Assembly (NCBI GenBank): GCA_003973265.1
Contig: QNYZ01000042.1
Coordinates: 50,684-114,683, forward strand
Origin: Deltaproteobacteria bacterium
GTDB taxonomy: Bacteria > Desulfobacterota > Desulfobacteria > Desulfobacterales > QNYZ01
Length of the DNA stretch: 64,000 bases
Reading direction: 5' to 3'
The position numbers and the translations under genes are program-made. Numbering within the stretch: the first letter of the stretch is position 1; each line of letters opens with the position of its first letter. The notes under the pieces were generated by a model. The model did no database searches. It was given only the letters and a program-made list of their open reading frames with translations, and was not told the origin of the DNA. Of the stretch, positions 1-9,012 are shown piece by piece.

Positions 1-792
1 AAGTTTCAGGAGCTGGGTGAGGCCTATGAGGTATTGAAGGATCCGGAAAAACGGGCGGCCTACGATAAATTCGGCAGCAACTGGAAGCATGGCCAGGATT
101 TTCAGCCACCGCCGGACTGGTCGGATGGATTCGAGTTCCGTGGAGGTGGATTTACCGGAGCCCCGGAAGGGGATTACAGCGATTTTTTCGAAAGTCTTTT
201 CGGCGGCAGGAGCCATGGTGCAGCCGGAGGGAGGACTTCATTTAAAATAAAGGGTGAGGATCAGCATGCCAGAATTGTTATCAGCCTGGCTGACGCTTAC
301 CATGGTACACGGAAGACCCTTACCCTGTCGCGGGGCGGCGGACAGACACGTAACCTTGAGGTGACCATCCCAAAGGGTGTTATCGAGGGACAGCGTATCC
401 GGCTTGAAGGTCAGGGGATGGAAGGGTACGGTGGTGCGCCGGCCGGGGATCTTTTTCTTGAAATTGCCTTTGCCGAAGATCCCATTTTTAGAGCCGAAAA
501 ACGCGATATCCACATGGAACTCCCCGTTACGCCATGGGAGGCAGCCCTCGGGGCGTCCATCACTGTTCCAACCCTTGGAGGCAAGGTCCAATTGAAAATT
601 CCTGCCGGTTCCCAGGGAGGAAATAAACTGCGTCTGAAAGGTAAGGGACTTTCCACGGCCAGGCGAAAAGGGGATCAGATCGTGACCCTTCGTATAGTTG
701 TTCCCGAGCCGAAGACGGAAGAGCAGAAAGAACTGTATCGCAGGATGGCGGAAACCATGCCCGTTAATCCGCGCAAAAAACTGGGAGTTTGA
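1..792 (+). CDS. cbpA: CbpA-type DnaJ co-chaperone, 5' end outside the window
   Basis: Hsp40 co-chaperone that delivers clients to DnaK and stimulates its ATPase. The frame is open from base 1, so the start and the HPD motif of the J domain lie upstream. What remains is the last J-domain helix (DPEKRAAYDKFG), a Gly/Phe-rich linker and the two beta-sandwich client-binding domains (about residues 80-245 of the visible part). There is no CxxCxGxG zinc-finger region, which separates CbpA from classical DnaJ. The next gene, one base after the stop, is a CbpM-like modulator, the usual partner. The family call is firm; only the extent is incomplete. Confidence 0.93.
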   Translation, partial: KFQELGEAYEVLKDPEKRAAYDKFGSNWKHGQDFQPPPDWSDGFEFRGGGFTGAPEGDYSDFFESLFGGRSHGAAGGRTSFKIKGEDQHARIVISLADAYHGTRKTLTLSRGGGQTRNLEVTIPKGVIEGQRIRLEGQGMEGYGGAPAGDLFLEIAFAEDPIFRAEKRDIHMELPVTPWEAALGASITVPTLGGKVQLKIPAGSQGGNKLRLKGKGLSTARRKGDQIVTLRIVVPEPKTEEQKELYRRMAETMPVNPRKKLGV

Positions 793-793
793 G

Positions 794-1099
794 ATGACGG
801 AAAAAGGCACTTCCATTACCTGTACTGTTCTTGATGAAGACAGTCGCTACAGCTTTGGCGACCTCTGCCGTCTCTGTGGTGTTACCGCGGAAATGATTCT
901 TGATATGATTGACGAAGGATTGCTCAGTCCCGGTGGCAGGACACCGGCTGAATGGTCTTTTACGGCTGTTGAGATAAAGCGGGTACAGACAACGGTGCGC
1001 CTCCAGCGTGACCTTCGGGTGAACCTGCCCGGTTGTGCCCTGGCCCTTCAGCTTTTGGAAGAGCTCGAAGAGTTGCGAAGGCTGTACCGATTGCGCTGA
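794..1099 (+). CDS. cbpM: CbpM-like chaperone modulator (MerR-type fold)
   Basis: A 101-residue protein starting at the ATG one base after the cbpA stop, so the two are translationally coupled. In the CbpM family this small protein binds the J domain of CbpA and restrains it. It has the MerR-like winged-helix pattern (YSFGDLCRLCGVTAEMIL..., then a GLLSP.G wing and a WSF..VEI helix) and a C-terminal Leu-rich helix (LQLLEELEELRRLYRLR). The assignment rests on fold pattern, length and synteny. A DNA-binding MerR role is possible but less likely beside cbpA. Confidence 0.82.
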   Translation: MTEKGTSITCTVLDEDSRYSFGDLCRLCGVTAEMILDMIDEGLLSPGGRTPAEWSFTAVEIKRVQTTVRLQRDLRVNLPGCALALQLLEELEELRRLYRLR

Positions 1100-1133
1100 G
1101 CAATAGACCCGAATCCGTCAGTGTTTGTCTGAT

Positions 1134-1508
1134 CTACCCTTTTTGCTTTAATCTATCAACCAGCCTTTCCAGCTTGGCTTCACGATCAGCCCCGTACTGC
1201 CTGATCGTGATGTCATCATCGGCACTGGATGTCCCTATGGGGATTCATTCCACTTTCAGTTGGTCGTATACGCCAGCAGCTGCAAAACCGAGCTGAAGCA
1301 AGGGGAGAACACGCGGGGATCAGTACGCCTGGCAGCCGCCTGTTGAGCCCTGATTGCCAACGCCATCACAGGCAAAATGCGGTGGTCTTACCTTTTTGGT
1401 CGGGATGATGAAAAAACTGCACGCTTCTTTTACTTCAACCGCGCCGATGTCCGCGCGCTTTCCCTGTGGAAGGATCCGGCTACACAAACCGTCAATCATG
1501 CCCCGCAT
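1134..1508 (-). pseudogene. Small reading frame with two in-frame UGA codons (decayed gene or candidate selenoprotein)
   Basis: From an ATG directly after the helicase stop, one frame runs leftward for 124 codons to a TAG at 1134-1136. It is broken only by TGA at 1320-1322 (codon 63) and 1245-1247 (codon 88). It fills the space between two convergent genes, and both flanking parts read like protein: ADIGAVEVKEACSFF before the first TGA, and GADREAKLERLVDRLKQKG as a charged C-terminal helix. The first part faintly resembles a DbpA-type RNA-binding domain; this is weak. Two Trp-to-stop changes (...AY*SP, KVE*IP) would explain it as a decayed gene. The host decodes UGA as Sec elsewhere in this window, so a selenoprotein is not excluded. 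No ribosome binding site is visible. Confidence 0.45.
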
Positions 1509-3632
1509 TTAATGATAAAATGTCACAACCGGCTCCTTTAATATAAGGTCTAAGGCATCTCTTGCCGTTTTTGCAATGACAGGAAATATCTTTTCCAGCT
1601 TTGATATCTGCCTTAAATTATCACCGGTTCTTAAGATCAGGCGCGCAAAGTCTCCTTCTGCAAAATCCGACCGGGTGACCAGGTTTTCCCAGGGTTCATC
1701 ATGGGCCCATAAAAAGATCAGCAGGCTGGGTTGAATAAATAAATTGGGTGCGTCAAATCCTTTTTTCAGCATATCAACGGCAAAAGGTCTCAATCCTTTC
1801 CTGGCATCCAAAAAGACCTGCTTTAATATTTTGGGCAGGGACGGATTGTATAAGGGGTCATCTGTAAATTCTTTTTCATTGACGAATGCGCCGATAATCG
1901 CGGCCAGCAATGCCGGATCGGTCCGGGGTAAAAAATTTTTCCGGATACCTTGCGCGACGAGAAGGGGTGAATCGATTCTCAGCTTTGATGCCCAGAGGCC
2001 ATCCTCGGTCAGTTTACCGTTTTCGGTAACAAAATTTTCGGCGGCCAGAAGGTCCATGTGATCTAAAAAATCATTCCAGAGATTTTCAAGATCCGGGCCA
2101 TATTTCCTTCTTGCCCTTTTTCCGCGATTCTTCCCGGATACCGCCTGGTAGGAGGCAAACGATTTTTCAAGAAGCATTTTTACCTGATCCGGGGTATGGG
2201 AGAGCAGCAGGTTCAGCACCATGGAAAAATTAATATGTATCTGGCTTTCGATATCAAGGGCTGGCGCGCGGATCAATTTTGCCACGTGGGTTAAATCCAT
2301 AAATTTTCCGGGCAATATGATGGCGAACCCGATATGATCCATCCCTCTTCTACCGGCCCGGCCAGACATCTGGGAAAACTCGCTGGGGGTTAACGGCATA
2401 AATTCAACCCCGTTAAACCGGTCGGAATTTAAAATGACCACGGATCGTGCCGGAAAATTAACACCTGCCGCCACGGTGGAGGTTGCAAACATGGCATCCA
2501 GCAACCCCTCGGCCATCAGTGTTTCCACCACTACTTTCCATGCGGGAAGATGACCACTGTGATGGGATGCGGTAGCCGTAAGTTCTAGGGTTTGTCGCTG
2601 ATTGTGATTTTCAAGATGCGGGTTCCCTGAAACCAGCGCATTGATCTTGTTGAGCAGGGACTTTTTTCTATCCGGATCTCTGGATAATATTTCTGAATTG
2701 CAAAGCTTTATTGCGCGGTCACATTCTGCTCTTGATTTTAAAAAAAATATGGCCGGCAGTAAATGGTATCTGTCCAGAATATTTAAAATATCAGAAAATG
2801 GGGGTAGTTTTCCGACCGGCGCCATTCTCGGTTTTTTTCTGGTTTTATCAAATCGAAACACTTTTTTATGGAGCATCTGTTTTTTAGCTGAGCCCCGTTT
2901 TTCCATCAACGGGAAAAGCGTTCCGGACGGGTGCATAAAAAGGGGGAAAAGGGGAACCGGCCGGTTATGTTCTTCGATGACGTAACATCTTTTCCCCCGG
3001 ATGGATTCCAGCCATTTTGCAATTTGAAACGGATTTCCAATGGTTGCGGACAGTAAAAGCAACGGAATCCGAACCGGCAGATAGATCATGATCTCTTCCC
3101 AGACAACCCCTCTCTCCTCGTCTCCCAGGAAATGGGCTTCATCCAGAATTATCAGGTCGCAGGTTAAATTATCACCGGTATGCATGGCATCGTAAAGCTG
3201 GTTTCTTAAAATTTCCGTCGTGCCGATGATAATGGCGGCACCAGGATTCTCTTTGATATCACCGGTGAGGATACCCACATTTTCTTTGCCAAACAGTGTT
3301 GAAAACCGGGCATGGATGGAATTGGTCAACGCCTTTAAGGGCGTTGCATACCAGACCTTTCCTTTTTCCTGCATCACTTTTTGAGCGATCTGTTCAGCAA
3401 TCCAGGTCTTTCCACTGCCCGTGGGAGCGGTGACCAGGCAATCAGACTTATTTATGGCTTCAATCGCCTGAATTTGAAAGGGGTCCGGCTTAAACCTGGT
3501 TTTTTCCGGGATTCCTATTTTTTCAAATACCGGTTTTAAAGACGCGTCAGCGCCCGGCTTCATCTGTGTTATGGCCTGGTAATTTCTTGATCTTTTATAG
3601 GGTCTTTTTGAACGATAAAATCTTTTTTTCAT
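1509..3632 (-). CDS. Ski2-like DEAD/DEAH-box helicase
   Basis: Superfamily 2 helicase of 707 residues. It has Walker A APTGSGKT (about 69-76), motif II DEAH followed by FLGD, motif III SATIGN, and motif VI MSGRAGRRGMDHIG, all in the order of the Ski2/Mtr4/Hel308 group. The N-terminal 45 residues are Lys/Arg/Tyr-rich, probably nucleic-acid binding. The C-terminal 200 residues are the helical region seen after the RecA domains in this group. Bacterial members are poorly studied; ATP-driven RNA or DNA unwinding is expected, the substrate unknown. The start is the ATG at 3632. Confidence 0.88.
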   Translation of the reverse strand: MKKRFYRSKRPYKRSRNYQAITQMKPGADASLKPVFEKIGIPEKTRFKPDPFQIQAIEAINKSDCLVTAPTGSGKTWIAEQIAQKVMQEKGKVWYATPLKALTNSIHARFSTLFGKENVGILTGDIKENPGAAIIIGTTEILRNQLYDAMHTGDNLTCDLIILDEAHFLGDEERGVVWEEIMIYLPVRIPLLLLSATIGNPFQIAKWLESIRGKRCYVIEEHNRPVPLFPLFMHPSGTLFPLMEKRGSAKKQMLHKKVFRFDKTRKKPRMAPVGKLPPFSDILNILDRYHLLPAIFFLKSRAECDRAIKLCNSEILSRDPDRKKSLLNKINALVSGNPHLENHNQRQTLELTATASHHSGHLPAWKVVVETLMAEGLLDAMFATSTVAAGVNFPARSVVILNSDRFNGVEFMPLTPSEFSQMSGRAGRRGMDHIGFAIILPGKFMDLTHVAKLIRAPALDIESQIHINFSMVLNLLLSHTPDQVKMLLEKSFASYQAVSGKNRGKRARRKYGPDLENLWNDFLDHMDLLAAENFVTENGKLTEDGLWASKLRIDSPLLVAQGIRKNFLPRTDPALLAAIIGAFVNEKEFTDDPLYNPSLPKILKQVFLDARKGLRPFAVDMLKKGFDAPNLFIQPSLLIFLWAHDEPWENLVTRSDFAEGDFARLILRTGDNLRQISKLEKIFPVIAKTARDALDLILKEPVVTFYH

Positions 3633-4232
3633 GGCTGTATTTCGCCCTTTTTAAAATTCGGTCCAACAGCAATATCCATTTTTCGACGTTCCGGCAGTGT
3701 GCGGCGATTCCATCCGGGTGGATAACAGCGACGTGGGCCGGGGGGTAGAAACCCTGCAGGCGCAGATACACGTAAACAAATTTTAATCTGGAATCACTTT
3801 TTTTTAAAACTGTTTTTTGCCCTCAATCCCTTCTTTAAGAGCGGTTTTACCGGTATTTTCACGATTAAAAACTTATATTTTCAGCCATGTTAGCGGAAAT
3901 CGCATTTTTTATATACTGTTTTTTAAAAATTAGTATTTACATCCGTTGCCTGAAAATAATTGGCTTTAAAAAAAACCCCCACGCCCAACACAACCTGCAC
4001 GGCTCAACAAATCTGCGCAGCAACATGACGTGCCGGGTATCGTAGCATCGGGCGACACGACGCTGAATATATCTGAGCGTTGGCCATACGCCACGGCTTT
4101 GACCGAAAACAGGAGGTGTTTTGGAGACAGGGAGGGAAAAGGGGACAGACAGATAATCGTTGACACCTAATTTTATCAGCGCCATAAATTAACCTGGCTG
4201 AATATCTGAAATAATATCATGCGAGGGACAAA
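3633..4232. other. 600-base gap without a recognisable gene
   Basis: AT-rich from about 3780 to 3980, with several homopolymer runs. A leftward open stretch (about 3600-3800) overlaps the helicase start and reads plausibly as protein (GFYPPAHVAVIHPDGIAAHC) but has only a GTG as a possible start and no ribosome binding site. Near 4133 the sequence contains GGAAAAGGGGACAGACAG, resembling a GGGGACAGAC-type motif I associate with RAYT genes in this phylum. The RAYT gene follows directly. No tRNA or convincing terminator was seen. Confidence 0.4.
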
Positions 4233-5138
4233 ATGCCCCGAATCGCCCGAATGATAAACCCGGACGAGAAAACCGTCTATCACCTGGTCTGCCGGACCGC
4301 ACTATCGGGATTTCCTTTCCAGGATGCTGAAAAGGATGAATTTATTAAGATACTATCGAAATACAGCCGGATCTATTTTACCGACATGATCGGGTTCTGC
4401 GTGATGGGTGATCATTTTCACCTGCTCGTCCGGATGATTCCAGAGCGGTACTTTTCTGATCGGGAGGTCAAAAAGCGGTATCACCGGCTTTATGGAGATA
4501 AATCCCCCTTGCCGGTGGATGATAAAGATTCGGATGACGGAAAAAGGAAAGGGTATCCGTTTTTCCGCGAGAAGTGGTCGAGCCTGGGGAAATTCATGCA
4601 GGAGATCCAGCAGACCTTTTCCCACCATTACAACCGGCAGCACAACCGCCGCGGAACCTTGTGGGGTGCCCGGTTTAAAAGCGTGATCGTGGAAGACGGT
4701 CATACGCTGCTCAACTGCCTGGCCTATATTGACCTAAACCCCGTTCGGGCCGGGATTGCCGCTACCCCCGGGGATTACCGCTGGAATACCCTGGGCACCC
4801 ATATCCGGACGAAAGGCCGCGCCGGTTTTTTATCCCTCGATTTCGGATTGAAAGAACTCAACAGCCTAAATAATAAAGAAAAAATCGCGTGGTACCGGCG
4901 GTTTGTCGGTGAAAAAGCAGCCGGCGTGCCGGGCGACGTATCACCACCCGGCCTGCCCGACCGGTTTACCCGTCGGACGCGCTATTTCAGCGATTCGGGT
5001 ATTCTCGGATCACGGGAATTCGTCGCCGCTAATTATCAGCGGCACAAACACCTGTTTCAGTCCCGGAACAAAAAAATCCCCAAAAGGATACGGGGGCTTT
5101 CCGATATTTATTCGATGAAACGGTTGGCGGAACCCTGA
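4233..5138 (+). CDS. REP-associated tyrosine transposase (RAYT, Y1 family)
   Basis: A 301-residue single-strand DNA transposase of the Y1/HUH group related to the IS200/IS605 TnpA. The HUH motif is DHFHLLVRM (about residues 62-70), followed by the FMQEIQQTFSHHYN helix that carries the catalytic Tyr in this family. GTLWGARFKS and CLAYIDLNPVRAG are strongly conserved in RAYTs. The start ATG follows GAGGGAC. Such genes are normally single-copy domesticated elements that process REP-type palindromes rather than active IS elements. No accessory TnpB is present. The C-terminal third (RRTRYFSDSG... onwards) fits the longer deltaproteobacterial version. Confidence 0.9.
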   Translation: MPRIARMINPDEKTVYHLVCRTALSGFPFQDAEKDEFIKILSKYSRIYFTDMIGFCVMGDHFHLLVRMIPERYFSDREVKKRYHRLYGDKSPLPVDDKDSDDGKRKGYPFFREKWSSLGKFMQEIQQTFSHHYNRQHNRRGTLWGARFKSVIVEDGHTLLNCLAYIDLNPVRAGIAATPGDYRWNTLGTHIRTKGRAGFLSLDFGLKELNSLNNKEKIAWYRRFVGEKAAGVPGDVSPPGLPDRFTRRTRYFSDSGILGSREFVAANYQRHKHLFQSRNKKIPKRIRGLSDIYSMKRLAEP

Positions 5139-5342
5139 CCCTTTCCGTTTTACCGGTGATTCTGGCGCATTCACACCAGGTAAATACTAGGCGGATCTCT
5201 CTATCGGCCGGGTGAATCATGACAGGGCCATTGCACGGACGGTGTTAACCGGTTATATAACGGGCACTCATCATATTACGGGCGGCCGGGGCTTTTTTTT
5301 AAAAATCATCCATTGCCGGCTGAAAGGACGATTTTATATAAC

Positions 5343-6071
5343 ATGCCGAAAAAACAATCGAACAAAACCGCGCCGTCCGAAGCGGCAGTGACCGGAAAAT
5401 CAGCCCGCACCCCCCGGGTCCCGTTCAATATCGATCGGTTTGTCGATACATTGAAAACGCACTACCACAACTGGGATGCACCGGTGATTACCCTGATCGC
5501 CAGTCACGGAGGGAGCCCGTTTGAAATCCTCGTTTCCACCATTCTTTCCCTGCGCACCAAGGACGAAGTCACGGCCAAGGCAGCCAAACGGATATTATCA
5601 AAGGCCGACACCCCGGCCAAACTCTGGACGCTTGACGAAAAAGCCATTGAAAAGCTGATCTATCCTGTTGGGTTTTACCCGACCAAGGCCAGGCAATTGC
5701 GACGGATCAGCCAGATTTTACTCGAAAAATTCGACGGACGGGTACCGGACCGCATGGACGATCTTCTCGCACTGCCCGGCGTGGGCCGCAAAACAGCCAA
5801 TCTCGTATTGGCCGAGGGGTTTGGCCAGGCGGCGATCTGCGTAGATACCCACGTACACCGCATCAGCAACCGTATCGGCTATGTTTCCACCCGGACACCG
5901 GAAAAAACCGAATTCGCCCTGCGCGACCAACTTCCGCCCCGGCACTGGAATATCTACAACGAATTACTCGTCGCTTTCGGCCAGGTGCTCTGCCGCCCCA
6001 TTTCTCCCTGGTGCAGCCGGTGCCCGGTGGCGGACATGTGCCCTCAAATCGACGTTAAAAAAACCCGCTAA
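5343..6071 (+). CDS. nth: Endonuclease III (DNA glycosylase/AP lyase)
   Basis: Base-excision repair enzyme that removes oxidised pyrimidines and nicks the abasic site. The 242-residue product has the helix-hairpin-helix LPGVGRKTANLVL with the catalytic Lys in GRKT, and the catalytic Asp in VDTHVHR. The C-terminal 4Fe-4S ligand set is C-x6-C-x2-C-x5-C (CRPISPWCSRCPVADMC). The ATG at 5343 is preferred over an in-frame start ten codons upstream because the extra residues are not conserved in the family. About 30 Lys/Pro-rich N-terminal residues precede the fold. It is convergent with the response regulator at 6147. Confidence 0.96.
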   Translation: MPKKQSNKTAPSEAAVTGKSARTPRVPFNIDRFVDTLKTHYHNWDAPVITLIASHGGSPFEILVSTILSLRTKDEVTAKAAKRILSKADTPAKLWTLDEKAIEKLIYPVGFYPTKARQLRRISQILLEKFDGRVPDRMDDLLALPGVGRKTANLVLAEGFGQAAICVDTHVHRISNRIGYVSTRTPEKTEFALRDQLPPRHWNIYNELLVAFGQVLCRPISPWCSRCPVADMCPQIDVKKTR

Positions 6072-6146
6072 CGTCTCCCTGCGCGAAAATATTGACAAAA
6101 ACCGGCACGGGGTATCCTTTCCCCTGGCCCTCTGAATCCCGGCCCC

Positions 6147-6506
6147 CTACTGCATCGGTTTTTTAATCAAGTTCGTCAACCGCTCGAGATCCATCGGTTT
6201 TTCCACCACGCCGATGGCCCCCATGGCCAGGGCCTCTTTTTCCTTTTCCGGTGTGGCGTAGGCCGTTTGCAGAATTATCCGCAGGTCGGGACGCGTTTCC
6301 CGGATTATTTTAATGGCCTGTAATCCATCGATTCCCGGAAGCATGAAATCGATGATGATGACATCAAACGGCTCCTGTTCAATCAAAGCAAAAGCCGCAT
6401 CAGCCGTCTGGGCCGACGCCACCGTCATCCCGCGCATCTTCATCCGCTCGGCCAGGATCTCAAGCAGGTCTTCATCATCATCGACGATCAGTATTTTTTC
6501 CGCCAT
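6147..6506 (-). CDS. Single-domain response regulator (CheY-like receiver)
   Basis: A 119-residue stand-alone receiver. It has the acidic pocket IVDDDED near the N-terminus, the phospho-acceptor Asp in VIIIDFMLPGIDG, and the conserved Lys in VVEKPMDLERL. There is no output domain, so it probably acts by protein-protein contact or phospho-relay. It is the last gene of a leftward cluster with a histidine-kinase-like protein (12 bases upstream), a sensor kinase and a kinase-like/receiver fusion. These are probably parts of one signalling pathway. Confidence 0.9.
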   Translation of the reverse strand: MAEKILIVDDDEDLLEILAERMKMRGMTVASAQTADAAFALIEQEPFDVIIIDFMLPGIDGLQAIKIIRETRPDLRIILQTAYATPEKEKEALAMGAIGVVEKPMDLERLTNLIKKPMQ

Positions 6507-6518
6507 GCCGCTTTCCGT

Positions 6519-7202
6519 TCATCTCTGTTGCACGGATAATTCCAGGGGTAACCGAATCGACACGGTACCCCGGTCCGGGTCGATTGCCAGGTTGGCGTGT
6601 AATATTTCGGATAATTTTTTCCGGGTCTGTTCCACCCGGATATCCGCCGGCCCGTTGATGGCGCCGGATCGTCCGAAAATAATTCTGGCGCCCGTTGTCG
6701 TTGATTCAATGACAATCTCAACCGTATCGGCAGACCCGTCCGTATGAATCGCCCGGTCGATGCAGATCCAGATCAGCTGCTGGAGAGCAAACGGATCGGT
6801 TTTTATCGTTACCGGTGTTTCGGGCGGTGTGATGGAGAGCGAGACTGATTTAAGGTCGGCCTTGCGGGCCGCCAGAAAGCAGACGGTTTCAACCATCCGG
6901 GACAGATCAACCGTGTCAATCGGATGATCCATACTGTGACCCACCTGGTTCAACCGCTTGACCATTTTGTCAGCCCGTCGTACCTGGTGCTGAATCTTGC
7001 CGGCAATTCGGCCTATTTTATCCGGATCAAGCGGATGGCCGCTGGTGGCCATCTGGGCGAGGTCTTCCAGCAGCCCCGCGTTTTCATTGATAATCGCCAG
7101 CACATTTTTTATATCGTGAGAAAACAGGGTGGTCATCTCACCCAGAAAACGAATATCTGTTTTGCCCGAATCCTCACCCGAATCACCCGCAGGATCGATC
7201 AT
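6519..7202 (-). CDS. Histidine-kinase-like protein with divergent ATP-binding domain
   Basis: A 227-residue cytosolic protein. The dimerisation/phospho-acceptor helix is recognisable (TTLFSHDIKNVLAIINE, with His about residue 30). The ATPase half lacks a clear N box and the glycine-rich G1/G2 motifs expected of a working HATPase domain (the region reads QQLIWICIDRAIHTDGSAD...RGTVSIRLPLE). It starts immediately after the stop of the sensor kinase at 7203, so the two are coupled. It may be a phosphotransfer protein (Hpt-like role) passing phosphate from the upstream kinase to the receiver at 6147. This role is inferred. Confidence 0.75.
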   Translation of the reverse strand: MIDPAGDSGEDSGKTDIRFLGEMTTLFSHDIKNVLAIINENAGLLEDLAQMATSGHPLDPDKIGRIAGKIQHQVRRADKMVKRLNQVGHSMDHPIDTVDLSRMVETVCFLAARKADLKSVSLSITPPETPVTIKTDPFALQQLIWICIDRAIHTDGSADTVEIVIESTTTGARIIFGRSGAINGPADIRVEQTRKKLSEILHANLAIDPDRGTVSIRLPLELSVQQR

Positions 7203-8969
7203 TTATCCATCTCCTCTACTGTCTGCGCCGTCACCTTTCCCCTCTTTTGTTTCCATATGAACCGGCAGGTCGATGATAAAACGGGCGCCCTGGTTCTTTG
7301 CACTTTCAACCCGGATATGCCCGCCGATCCGGTTCACCAGCCCGTAGGTGACAGACAAGCCCAAACCGGTCCCGCCCGTCTTGCTGGCGGCCGAGAAAAA
7401 CGGCTCGAAAACCCGCTTTAAGTCTTCTTCGGCAAGCCCCTGGCCCGTATCCGTGAGGGTAATTGAGAAACGGCCGTTGGCCGGGGGGGTTACGGTGATA
7501 TCAAGCTGCCCGCCGTCTTCCATGGCAGCAAAGGCATTGTTGATGATGTTTAAAAAAATCTGCTGGAGACTGTTTCGGTCGCTTTCGATCTGAGGAAAGT
7601 TTTCCGGTACATCGATTTTCACGTCGATACCTAAATGTTCGGCTTCTTTTTGCATGAAAGCGACCAGATCGTAGATCAGTTTGCCAAGGTCGAGCCGTTC
7701 CGGCCGAATATCCTCGTACCGGCCGAAATTGATCAGCCGCCGGGTAATATTTCCCACCCGCCGGGTCGACGTGATGATATCATCGGCCAGGCCAACCATC
7801 TTTTCATGAAACGGGTCCGTTGGGTTCTGGACGAGCAGATCCCTGATCAGTCCGATTTTCTCGTTGATGATGGCCATCGGGTTGTTCACCTCGTGCCCGA
7901 CGCCGGCGGACAGCCGCCCCAGAGATGCCATCTTGTTGGCGTACTCCACCTTGTGCAGCTCCATGATCCGTTTCTGGTCCGCCGCGTGAATCCGGTTGAC
8001 CAGGTAGGTGGCCATGCCCAGCACCATCAACAGGATGGCGGCCACGCTGATACCCAGGAAAAAGAAAAATTTGATTTTGAGCTGTCTCCAGCCTTTCATC
8101 TGTTCTTCTCTGTTACTGACCGTCATGACCATTAAAGAGGTATTGGGAATACCGGCAACGCCGACAATCAGCCGCGTTCCGTTTTTATCTTTGGCACTGA
8201 AAACCCGTGGATGCGTGGAAAAAGCAGGCACATCCAAGGGTATCCGGCCGGAAGGCGGACCGTAATACCGGGAGTGGGTTTGCAGAAAGCCGGCCTTATT
8301 GATGATGAACGTGTCCCCTTTCCGGCTGACATCCAGCGAGGTAATCAGATCTTCAAATGGCTTGATGTCCACCGTTGCCCGGATAATATAATATTGTTCC
8401 GGGGAAGGGTGGCTGCGTATCGCCATGACCAGGTGCCGGCCAGAGAGGCCCTCTCCGGCCAGATCCCCGATATAAAAGCCCCGCTCAACCACCTGGTTAA
8501 AACACGGTGATTTGCAAAAGTTGCGCTGTCCGGGGGGGTGGGGACCCGCATAAGAAAGAAGTGCACCGTCGGCACTGACCACGCTCAGGTCAACAAATCC
8601 CCCCACACCCGTCTGGAGGTTTTTCAATATCCCGGACAAACGATCCTTTTCAAGTAATTCCGGGAGAGAATTATCCTGTAAAACAAACGCCAATACCGAC
8701 CGACGCTCGGATAAAAAGAAAGAAACCGCCCGCCATATTCCGGAAATCATCTGGTGAGTCTGGACCATTGCCGTAGTGCGAATATTTTCACGGGTCATGC
8801 GGTAATTCACCACACTCAGAACAAACAGCGGTGCCAGGGCGACAATCGTCGTCAGGATGACGGTTCGCCACCACTTCCTCCGGAAACTGAAGAGGCTCTG
8901 GTGAGATCCGGCAGTCACATCTTGATAATTCCAGAACTTTGGCCGCAGTGCGTCAATGATCGACATCAT
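7203..8969 (-). CDS. Membrane sensor histidine kinase with extracytoplasmic Cache domain
   Basis: A 588-residue sensor kinase. TM1 is about residues 33-53, followed by a Cache-type periplasmic domain (about 60-290) that includes SVVSADGALLSYAG and an ISLD-R-KGDTFIINKAG segment. TM2 is around 300-325. The HisKA helix has GHEVNNPMAIIN, and the HATPase has an N box (NIINNAFAAMEDGG), G1 (DTGQGL) and G2 (TGGTGLGLSV). Residues needed for autophosphorylation are present. It is second in the leftward cluster, after the cytidylate-kinase-like/receiver fusion. Cache domains usually bind small organic ligands; the ligand cannot be told from sequence. Confidence 0.92.
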   Translation of the reverse strand: MMSIIDALRPKFWNYQDVTAGSHQSLFSFRRKWWRTVILTTIVALAPLFVLSVVNYRMTRENIRTTAMVQTHQMISGIWRAVSFFLSERRSVLAFVLQDNSLPELLEKDRLSGILKNLQTGVGGFVDLSVVSADGALLSYAGPHPPGQRNFCKSPCFNQVVERGFYIGDLAGEGLSGRHLVMAIRSHPSPEQYYIIRATVDIKPFEDLITSLDVSRKGDTFIINKAGFLQTHSRYYGPPSGRIPLDVPAFSTHPRVFSAKDKNGTRLIVGVAGIPNTSLMVMTVSNREEQMKGWRQLKIKFFFFLGISVAAILLMVLGMATYLVNRIHAADQKRIMELHKVEYANKMASLGRLSAGVGHEVNNPMAIINEKIGLIRDLLVQNPTDPFHEKMVGLADDIITSTRRVGNITRRLINFGRYEDIRPERLDLGKLIYDLVAFMQKEAEHLGIDVKIDVPENFPQIESDRNSLQQIFLNIINNAFAAMEDGGQLDITVTPPANGRFSITLTDTGQGLAEEDLKRVFEPFFSAASKTGGTGLGLSVTYGLVNRIGGHIRVESAKNQGARFIIDLPVHMETKEGKGDGADSRGDG

Positions 8970-9012
8970 GATAAATCCATATTGGAAATCTGCCGGGTGT
9001 CGTAAGGGTAAG

